Of a DNA stretch of 32,131 bases, positions 26,839 to 32,131 are shown one piece after another. Positions within the stretch are counted from its first letter, which is position 1. Each line of letters starts with the position of its first letter. Source of the DNA: Solirubrobacteraceae bacterium. GTDB taxonomy: Bacteria > Actinomycetota > Thermoleophilia > Solirubrobacterales > Solirubrobacteraceae. The translations under genes and the position numbers were made by a program. The stretch lies in assembly GCA_017882375.1 (NCBI GenBank), contig JADGPP010000034.1, forward strand, positions 1 through 32,131, written 5' to 3'. Under the pieces are notes generated by a model. The model searched no databases. It saw only the letters and a list, made by a program, of their open reading frames with translations, and was not told where the DNA came from.

Positions 26839-28014
26839 TCATGCGTGCGTGGTCGGCGCCCGCCGAGCCGGAGGTGTCTTGCGTGCCCCACGGGTTGCGA
26901 CCTTCCTCGACTTGGTCGAAGCGGAGACTCGTGGAGCCCGACGGAGGGCATCGAACGCACGCGTGGCCCGCTCGTAGCCGTCCCGGATCAGCGCCGGCCA
27001 GCGACTGCGATCGATGAAGAGGTCATAGAAGGCAGGGCCGCGCAGGAGGCGGTGGTCGGCCGCGTCGATGATCGTGAGGCGGCTCCCGAGGGTCGCGCGC
27101 AGCCGGTTCGCGAACTCGAGCTGGACACCTTGCTCGGCCTGGCGGCTCGCTTTGAGAATGCCCATCCGCTTGTCCTGCCAGCCGGTGATGTCCTCCGGCT
27201 CAAGCTGGGGTGGAAGCATGAAGTTCACGCCGAAGACGTGGTCGAACCCGCCATCGCGCAGGATCGGCTCGGCGGGAAGAAGCTCGATGATCCCGCCGTC
27301 CACGTACAGGTGCCCGTCGACCTCGACGGACTCGATGAACAGAGGCAGCGCGATGGCGATGCGCACGAGCCGCCCGAGCGTCAGGTCCGGCTTGGAGGCG
27401 CTGCCGAAGTAGTCGACGGTCCCTCGGTCCATGTCGTAGACGATCGATTCGAGGGGCACGCCGAGCTCGCCCACCTTCAACGATCCAAAGCGCTCGTTGA
27501 AGGTACGTTCGATCGCCTCGCCCTTGGCGAGGCCGGTGAAGCCCTTCAACGCGGCGGCTGCGTAGCGAGGTACCTTCGCCCACTGGATGTCGAGATAGTC
27601 CTCCAGGTGCCACGAGAGCGAGAACTCGGTCATCTGCTCTGCGCTCATACCTGCCGCCCACATGGATCCCCAGATCGTCCCGCCGGAGCAGGCCGTGATC
27701 AGCGCCGGCTCGACGCCTGCCTCCTCGAACGCCCGCCGCACGCCGATGAGCGACACGCACGCCCCCGCCCCGCCGCCGGCGATCAGCGCCACGCGCCGGC
27801 CCTCGAACGCAGACACGGGACGTCGCCTGAACGGCGGAAAGACGTCAGTGTCCACGACCCCCGGGCGGTCCACAATCGGAAGCGGGAACAGTGCACGTCG
27901 AGCTCGCAAGAGGAACCGGGGGTCGATCGTCGCCTTGATCAGCTCGCCCCGCTCGCGCGCCCAGCCGAACCCCATCAGGACGTTGTACAGATCGAGGTCG
28001 AGACGACCGGCCAT
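26839..28014 (-). CDS. Patatin-like phospholipase with altered nucleophile elbow
   Basis: A 391-residue patatin-family acyl hydrolase. The oxyanion-hole loop AGGGAGACVS lies at about 79-88. The catalytic serine would be Ser110 in ACSGGTIWG, where the first Gly of GxSxG is Ala. The catalytic Asp is in the DGG of LYVDGGIIE. The C-terminus is a basic Arg/Lys/Ala tail. ATG 28014 was chosen because GAGGAG lies 9 nt upstream. The frame is open to 28332, but that extension crosses the tRNA-derived repeat at 28204-28245 and is unlikely to be coding; ATG 28146 is the other option. It faces the WS/DGAT gene tail to tail. It could release fatty acids from stored or membrane lipid. Confidence 0.85.
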   Translation of the reverse strand: MAGRLDLDLYNVLMGFGWARERGELIKATIDPRFLLRARRALFPLPIVDRPGVVDTDVFPPFRRRPVSAFEGRRVALIAGGGAGACVSLIGVRRAFEEAGVEPALITACSGGTIWGSMWAAGMSAEQMTEFSLSWHLEDYLDIQWAKVPRYAAAALKGFTGLAKGEAIERTFNERFGSLKVGELGVPLESIVYDMDRGTVDYFGSASKPDLTLGRLVRIAIALPLFIESVEVDGHLYVDGGIIELLPAEPILRDGGFDHVFGVNFMLPPQLEPEDITGWQDKRMGILKASRQAEQGVQLEFANRLRATLGSRLTIIDAADHRLLRGPAFYDLFIDRSRWPALIRDGYERATRAFDALRRAPRVSASTKSRKVATRGARKTPPARRAPTTHA

Positions 28015-28374
28015 CCCGTGATGCTCCTCGTCACCGTCGGCTGGCGTCAGCGCAGATTGCCGTGGACACGATTCGGAAAACCACTGTGGCGCGCGCTTCG
28101 CATCGACCTCGGTGGCCGTATCGGCTGGGGCGGGACTGGCGGACATCGGGCGAGTGCCCTGCGCGGCCGACCGGATCAATGAGTCTCGCAGGTACTTCTC
28201 GAATGGCGAGACCCGGACTCGAACCGGGGACACCACGATTTTCAGGGACGGGTAACTGGGCCAGCAAGAGCCCGACTGCCGGGCGCTCACGTGACGGCAC
28301 CACCTTCGGGGTAGCCCCGACCTCGGCTCCACCCAGGCAAACCCCGACGGGGCACATCGCCTGGCGGGCCTGCG
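28015..28374. other. Intergenic region between two patatin genes
   Basis: About 360 bases between the end of one minus-strand patatin gene and the start of the other. It holds the tRNA-Phe fragment (28204-28245) and its non-tRNA flank. Nothing else is recognised; the open frames here are shadows of the tRNA-like sequence. Confidence 0.45.
28204..28245 (-). pseudogene. 3' half of a tRNA-Phe gene (repeat copy B)
   Basis: On the minus strand the 42 bases start with CTGAAAA, an anticodon loop with GAA (Phe), followed by the 3' anticodon stem TCGTG, variable loop GTGTC, T arm CCCGG-TTCGAGT-CCGGG, acceptor 3' strand TCTCGCC and discriminator A. The 5' side of the anticodon stem should be CACGA but reads CGTCC, and no D arm or 5' acceptor strand is present. 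It is therefore not a functional tRNA. Such 3' tRNA halves are the usual product of integrase-mediated insertion. The adjacent bases 28246-28262 match the flank of copy A. Confidence 0.75.
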
Positions 28375-29409
28375 TCAGGCTCTGCGCGGTGGGGTCGGTG
28401 CTGCCGTCGCCGCTACGGACGTCGCCGCTACGGACGTCGCGGCGATGCCGGCCGCGTCGAGTACCGCGGCGGCGTGCTCCAACGCGAGCTGCCCGGCCGC
28501 CTCGAGGACAGCCGGGCGGCGCTCCAGCTGTCCGACCTCGGGTCCGCCGCGCGCCAGGCGCAGTCCGTAGACGAAAGGCGCGCCCGGGCCGGGCTCGCTG
28601 GTCGCGGCCGCGATCTCGCCCACGACGGTCTCGTAGTCGGAGGCGCGGCGGTGGTACAACTCGAGGAGCGCCGGGTTGAGCCTGCGCAGCCGGCGCTCGA
28701 TGATCCGGTTGGCGAGTCGCGGCGGGGGCGTACGCGAGACTCCGAGCGGCCGCGTCATCAGCACCAGTGCATGCGTCGCGCCGAGCCGCACCGCCACCTG
28801 ATGCGGGATCGCTTCGGCGAGCCCGCCGTCGAGCCACCGCCGCCCGCGGAACTCGACCGGCCCGCCGCCGATCCAGGGCATGCGGCTCGACGCCAGCAGG
28901 GCGCATCGCAGATCCTCCTCCGAGCGCAGGTCGGTGAGGTCACCGGCGAGCGCGGTGTCGACGTCGACCGCGATGCAGTGCAGGGGGATGCGGCTCGCCA
29001 CGGTCCTCGAATGGCGCGCGGCGTCGAGCCGCTCGTCGGCGTGGTCGAGCGTGAAGGCAACGTCGATCGCGGCGCGCCCGATCAGCAGCCGATACGGGTT
29101 GATGAAACGGCGCGTGGCGAACGAGGCGTGATAGGCCGCCAGGCAGCCCTCGACGACGCCGGCCAAGAACGCCGCAGCGTTGAGCGCTCCGGCCGACGTG
29201 CCAACGACAAGATCGAAGCAGTCGAGCAGTCGCCGGCGCTCCAGCGCACTCGCCATGCCCGCGGAGACGACCCCACGCATCCCGCCCCCCTCCAGCACGA
29301 GCGCAAGCCGGTGACCGTCCGCGCGCGCTCCGGGTCGCCTGCCATGCGTCGCGCGCTCGCGCAGCAGCGCCAGCACGGGATGTGACTCTGACACCGGGCA
29401 GACGATCAC
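28375..29409 (-). CDS. Patatin-like phospholipase
   Basis: A 344-residue patatin-family hydrolase with intact motifs: oxyanion loop EGGGMRG (40-46), nucleophile Ser72 in GTSAG (70-74), and the catalytic Asp in WLDGGLAEA. It has no signal peptide. GTG 29409 was chosen because it overlaps the amidase stop as GTGA; GTG 29394 (SESHPVLALL) is possible. A much longer open frame in the same register runs antisense-free through the amidase gene but is shadow sequence. The C-terminal tail is Ala/Thr/Pro-rich and contains a 15-bp tandem repeat. Similar bacterial proteins are annotated as esterases of the RssA/YjjU type; substrate unknown. Confidence 0.87.
   Translation of the reverse strand: MIVCPVSESHPVLALLRERATHGRRPGARADGHRLALVLEGGGMRGVVSAGMASALERRRLLDCFDLVVGTSAGALNAAAFLAGVVEGCLAAYHASFATRRFINPYRLLIGRAAIDVAFTLDHADERLDAARHSRTVASRIPLHCIAVDVDTALAGDLTDLRSEEDLRCALLASSRMPWIGGGPVEFRGRRWLDGGLAEAIPHQVAVRLGATHALVLMTRPLGVSRTPPPRLANRIIERRLRRLNPALLELYHRRASDYETVVGEIAAATSEPGPGAPFVYGLRLARGGPEVGQLERRPAVLEAAGQLALEHAAAVLDAAGIAATSVAATSVAATAAPTPPRRA
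28406..28435. repeat. 15-bp tandem repeat in the patatin C-terminal coding region
   Basis: GTCGCCGCTACGGAC occurs twice without a gap (28406-28420 and 28421-28435), with a partial third copy after it. It encodes the ATSVAATSVA run at the protein's C-terminus. The 15-bp unit keeps the frame, so copy-number changes would only lengthen the tail. Confidence 0.85.
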
Positions 29410-30845
29410 GCGTTTGGCGGAACCCAGCCGCCGAATACGCGCTCGAGCTCCATCGCGACGGCGATCGAGACGTGATCGCGCCCGGGCGCGGCCGCGACTT
29501 GCACCCCGAGCGGGAGCCCGCGGGAGCCGAGACCGAGGGGCACCTGCGTGACCGGGACGGCGGCGAGGTTGAAGACGGCCATTGGCTGAGACACATACAG
29601 GCGACCGTGGGTATGCCCGTGCCGCGGTACGACGTTCGCGAGCGGCGGGTGCAGGAGAACGCCGTCGCCGATCGTCTCCGCGATCTCGCGCGCATACGCG
29701 CGTCCCCAGGCGATCGCCTTGCTGACACGTCTTGGCGAGGAGAGGCGGTTCGCCTGCTCGAGCAGCGCAAACACCTTCAGCGGCACGGTGTGGGGACCGC
29801 CGCGGCGCAGCGATCTCCAGACCGTCAGCGGCTCTGCTCCCGCGTCCTCGAGGATCCCCGCCAGCGATGCGTTGCCGGCGTCGCTGAGTGCCGCCAGATA
29901 GGCCTCGCCAGCGAGGCGCATCTGCGGCAGGCGAATGCGCTCGAGCCGTGCTCCGGCCGCCGCCAGCGCACCCGCGGCACGCTCGCGCGCGGCGAGCAGC
30001 TCGCGCTTGATCGGCTGCACGAACGCTGACTCGCTGGTCAGCACCCGAAGTCCCTCGAGCGAGACGCTCGCGGGGTCGCCGAGCTGCGGGCCGCCGGCGA
30101 CGAGCGGGTCGGAGCCATCCGGTCCGGACAGGATCCGCAGCACCGGCATCAGGTCCTCGCCGCGGCGCGCCAGCGGGCCGAAGCCGAGCAGCCGCTTCGA
30201 CTCGCCGTGCGGGACCGGATAGGAGCCTGTGTGCGGCACCAGCCCATTCGAGGGCTTGTGCCCGAACACGCCGCAGAAGAAGGCCGGGATCCGAATCGAG
30301 CCGCCGATGTCCGACCCGAGCCCGAACGGAGACCCCCCGCTGCCGACCGCCGCACCCTCGCCACCGGACGAGCCGCCGGCCGCCCGCGAGGAGTCGTAGG
30401 GGGTGCTGGAGCGCCCGTACACGCGGTTGTCGGACTCGATCCACAGCGTCAGCTCGGAGATGTTGGTGAGGCCGAGCGGGATCGCGCCGGCGTCAATCAA
30501 CCGCTGCACGGTCGGCGCAGTCGTCTCAGCCCGGTGATCACGCCGCGCGACGAGCCCCGCGCAGTTCGGCATGCCCTTCAGCGCAAAGGACTCCTTGATC
30601 GTGCACGGCACCCCGAGCAGCGGCGGCAGCTCGCCATCGCCGCTGCTCGCGATGCGGGCGTCCGCGGCGTCAGCCTCGCGTCGCGCGGCGTCGAAACGCT
30701 CGACGGCGATCGCGCCGGTGCCGGGCTGGTAGCGCTCGCACATCTCGATGTGCGCCTCGACTACCTCCCGCGAAGAGACCTCGCCCTCGCGGATCGCGCG
30801 GGCGAGAGCCGTTGCCGAACGCTGCGTGAGTGGCGGGTCGCGCAC
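29406..30845 (-). CDS. Amidase (amidase-signature family)
   Basis: A 479-residue amide hydrolase with the Ser-cisSer-Lys triad. The lysine is in PCTIKESFALKG. The Gly/Ser-rich signature is AAGGSSGGEGAAVGSGGSPF, with the nucleophile in GSDIGGSIRIPA, followed by CGVFGHKPSNG. The family includes amidases, fatty-acid amide hydrolases and 6-aminohexanoate-type enzymes. The substrate is not predictable, but the coupled patatin makes a lipid amide or ester plausible. The frame opens at GTG 30878; GTG 30845 is preferred because the protein then begins RDPPLTQRSATALARAI like relatives, and TACGGT lies 6 nt upstream. The 3' end overlaps the patatin start. Confidence 0.9.
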   Translation of the reverse strand: MRDPPLTQRSATALARAIREGEVSSREVVEAHIEMCERYQPGTGAIAVERFDAARREADAADARIASSGDGELPPLLGVPCTIKESFALKGMPNCAGLVARRDHRAETTAPTVQRLIDAGAIPLGLTNISELTLWIESDNRVYGRSSTPYDSSRAAGGSSGGEGAAVGSGGSPFGLGSDIGGSIRIPAFFCGVFGHKPSNGLVPHTGSYPVPHGESKRLLGFGPLARRGEDLMPVLRILSGPDGSDPLVAGGPQLGDPASVSLEGLRVLTSESAFVQPIKRELLAARERAAGALAAAGARLERIRLPQMRLAGEAYLAALSDAGNASLAGILEDAGAEPLTVWRSLRRGGPHTVPLKVFALLEQANRLSSPRRVSKAIAWGRAYAREIAETIGDGVLLHPPLANVVPRHGHTHGRLYVSQPMAVFNLAAVPVTQVPLGLGSRGLPLGVQVAAAPGRDHVSIAVAMELERVFGGWVPPNA

Positions 30846-30851
30846 GATGCG

Positions 30852-30857
30852 ACCGTA
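30852..30857 (-). promoter_or_regulatory. Candidate -10 element for the amidase-patatin pair
   Basis: Read on the minus strand this is TACGGT, 6 nt before the GTG at 30845, with no Shine-Dalgarno sequence between. It follows the same leaderless arrangement as other starts in the window but at the short end of the spacing. Confidence 0.35.
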
Positions 30858-30936
30858 CACCAGGCGCGTAGGGCGCACCGCCTCTCAGCGCCGCACAAAT
30901 CGTCACGCAGACCGCAAAGCGGCGATCGGCACAGCT

Positions 30937-31833
30937 CTAAACCGGTCGCATGTGATCGTCCGCATACGCGGCGAGCGCTTCCGCCGTGTTGCCCCCGGGA
31001 CGCCGATGGAAGCGCTCGGCGGTCGTCGCACTGAAGTCCCTCAGCGCCTCGAGCAGCATCCAGGCGCGCAGCCGCGTACTCTCGGGCATGTCCGAGCTGG
31101 CGCCGCGCTCGGCGAGCTCGTATAGCCGCGGGGCGAGCGCCGCAAGCGCGAACCGCTCGTCGAGCTCGGTGAAGTAGTAGGAAATCGGGAAGCTCACGAG
31201 GTCGCGCTCCACCGCCACCAGACGCGATGTCAGCTCGGCGTAGATTCGCTCGACCGCCGCGGACTCGAGCCGCTCCAGCGCGACGCCGGTCCGCCGCTCG
31301 GCTTCGAGCAGCAGCGAAATCTCATATGCCAGCGAGCGCCGGCGCGAGAGCGCGGGATAGATCAAGAGCAGCCAAGAGATGCTGGCGCTCAGCAGCCCGA
31401 ACCCGAGCAACGCCTCAAGAGGGGCCACCACTCGCAGCCAGCCGGCGTGGGGGATCACGTCGGAGAACCCGACCGTCGTGATCGTCACAAGCGAGATGTG
31501 AAGGGACTCGACGAACGTACCGGGATGAACGGCCACCGCAGAGTGAAAATCGCTCTGGATGTGCGGCCAGAAGATCAGCGCCCAGCCGAGGATCAGCAGC
31601 GCGGCCCAACTGCCGATGACGATCAGCAGGGCGGTTGGCCCCGCGAGCGCAAACGCGCCGGGCCGCGCGTGGGCGAACTGGCGGAACGCAGCCCAGACGC
31701 TCCGCATGATCAGGCGGCCGAGCGTCCCCTTGCCCTCGGGGTGGAAGAGTGCGTCGAATACGTCGCGACCGGCGAGGGCGATGAGTCCGACGCCAAGCGC
31801 GCTGACCGCGACGGTGGGCAGCGTGGACACCAC
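30937..31833 (-). CDS. Two-transmembrane potassium-channel-like protein
   Basis: A protein of about 298 residues. Hydrophobic helices lie near 5-25, 62-90 and 125-155. Between the last two is a pore loop with the selectivity-filter-like sequence TITTVGFSDVIP, close to TVGYGD of K+ channels but with Phe-Ser instead of Tyr-Gly. The C-terminal 140 residues are cytoplasmic and helical, with no RCK/TrkA nucleotide-binding fold recognised. It may conduct potassium or another monovalent cation. TTG 31839, GTG 31833 and GTG 31830 are all possible starts; TAGCTT at 31843-31838 lies 4 to 7 nt before the two GTG codons. Divergent from the TetR gene at 32047. Confidence 0.82.
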   Translation of the reverse strand: MVSTLPTVAVSALGVGLIALAGRDVFDALFHPEGKGTLGRLIMRSVWAAFRQFAHARPGAFALAGPTALLIVIGSWAALLILGWALIFWPHIQSDFHSAVAVHPGTFVESLHISLVTITTVGFSDVIPHAGWLRVVAPLEALLGFGLLSASISWLLLIYPALSRRRSLAYEISLLLEAERRTGVALERLESAAVERIYAELTSRLVAVERDLVSFPISYYFTELDERFALAALAPRLYELAERGASSDMPESTRLRAWMLLEALRDFSATTAERFHRRPGGNTAEALAAYADDHMRPV

Positions 31834-31837
31834 GGCC

Positions 31838-31843
31838 AAGCTA
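31838..31843 (-). promoter_or_regulatory. Candidate -10 element for the channel gene
   Basis: Minus-strand TAGCTT lies 4 nt before GTG 31833 and 7 nt before GTG 31830. The 7-nt spacing to 31830 fits the leaderless pattern best. There is no Shine-Dalgarno sequence for any of the possible starts. Confidence 0.35.
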
Positions 31844-32000
31844 ACAGACAGGCCGAGCGGGCGGAACGCGTGATGGTCGATCGTCGATCGCGGAGCAGCC
31901 GAGCGGACCTGTAGGTACCAAAAACGCCGTCTTCATGCTGCGAGCTTGCCGCCCATATGCCCGTAAGGGCCCGCGCGAGGCTCGTGTCGAGCTTGATTCG

Positions 32001-32013
32001 TAACTAATAGTTA
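32001..32013. promoter_or_regulatory. Perfect palindromic operator upstream of a TetR gene
   Basis: TAACTA-A-TAGTTA is an exact inverted repeat with a single central base, followed by a second small one (GACT-TAG-AGTC, 32014-32024). Both are AT-rich against the background and overlap the -35 region of the TetR promoter. Autoregulation by the encoded TetR is likely, and control of the divergent channel gene is possible. Confidence 0.6.
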
Positions 32014-32040
32014 GACTTAGAGTCGGACTTTCGGTATGAT
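32011..32040 (+). promoter_or_regulatory. Promoter of the TetR gene: TTAGAC - 18 nt - TATGAT
   Basis: TATGAT (32035-32040) is a near-perfect -10 hexamer, and TTAGAC (32011-32016) is a possible -35 with an 18-nt gap. The start codon GTG follows the -10 after only 6 nt, so the transcript has almost no leader. This is the best promoter match in the window. Confidence 0.65.
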
Positions 32041-32046
32041 CTGGCA

Positions 32047-32131
32047 GTGCCTGCCACGCAAAGCCGGCAGCGTTCCACGCGTCGCGAACGTCATCGCGCT
32101 CGGGAGCGGGCGATCGTCGCCACCACCCGCG
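32047..32131 (+). CDS. TetR family regulator, N-terminal fragment (runs off the window)
   Basis: GTG starts a frame reading PATQSRQRSTRRERHRARER and then AIVATTR, open to the end of the window. A basic leader followed by 'RERAIVAATRALF' is the usual beginning of TetR-family proteins, just before the helix-turn-helix. Only 28 residues are visible, so the family call is tentative. It is supported by the palindromic operator directly upstream. Confidence 0.6.
   Translation, partial: MPATQSRQRSTRRERHRARERAIVATTR

Noticed and set aside
26830-28182. A 450-codon plus-strand frame opposite the first patatin
   Set aside because: The patatin motifs are on the minus strand; the plus-strand translation shows no motif and has shadow composition.
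28204-28245. A functional tRNA-Phe gene
   Set aside because: Only the part from the anticodon loop to the discriminator base is present. The 5' anticodon strand does not pair, and D arm and 5' acceptor are missing.
29410-30444. A long upstream extension of the second patatin in the same frame, through the amidase gene
   Set aside because: The amidase is intact with its catalytic signature in another frame of the same strand, and the extension is Arg/Ala-rich shadow sequence.

Overview
This is a GC-rich window (roughly 70 % by eye) with strong G/C at third codon positions, many GTG starts, several TTG starts, and 1-26 nt overlaps between consecutive genes. The gene content is an SCP-x-type thiolase, TetR regulators, a WS/DGAT wax-ester/triacylglycerol synthase, patatins, a 7Fe ferredoxin and a V/A-type ATPase. 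Together this suggests an actinobacterium, most likely of the Thermoleophilia (Solirubrobacterales or Gaiella-like). That placement is inferred from gene content; no rRNA is present.

Layout. (1) 77-4000: a stand-alone membrane module resembling the N-terminus of sensor kinases, then an alpha/beta hydrolase behind a 33-codon small ORF (minus strand). Opposite them a thiolase and a TetR regulator run on the plus strand, and the two units diverge from a compact operator/promoter region at 1979-2040. (2) 4400-7250: an acyl-CoA dehydrogenase and a PaaK-like adenylate-forming ligase. (3) 7862-13178: a tightly overlapping operon of AcsA-like acyl-CoA synthetase, 2-oxoacid dehydrogenase E1-alpha, E1-beta and E2, and an acyl carrier protein. 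(4) 13190-20868: nine V/A-type ATPase genes in the order G/H-C-I-K-F-E-A-B-D, starting 11 nt after the ACP gene and closed by an intrinsic terminator at 20954-20984. (5) 21240-22926: a ferredoxin divergent from a SufR-like three-cysteine regulator, a small membrane protein and a hemerythrin. (6) 23274-30845: a lipid-handling neighbourhood with a PGAP1/lipase-like hydrolase, a 98-residue helical protein, WS/DGAT, two patatins and an amidase. (7) 30937-32131: a two-helix potassium-channel-like protein divergent from a TetR gene that runs off the window.

Most of the recognisable genes deal with acyl-CoA and lipid chemistry: activation (AcsA, PaaK-like), oxidation (acyl-CoA dehydrogenase, thiolase), acetyl-CoA or acyl-CoA formation from 2-oxoacids (E1/E2), storage (WS/DGAT) and hydrolysis (lipases, patatins). 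The ATPase operon and the redox/iron cluster are the exceptions.

Three observations cut across genes. First, several starts lie 6-8 nt downstream of a TANNNT hexamer with little or no Shine-Dalgarno sequence, which points to leaderless transcription. Second, three same-orientation pieces related to the 3' half of a tRNA-Phe gene lie at 3966, 7259 and 28204, and they combine flanks as attachment-site scars would. Third, an ACP gene is translationally coupled to the E2 gene of a dehydrogenase operon that lacks E3 and abuts the ATPase operon.
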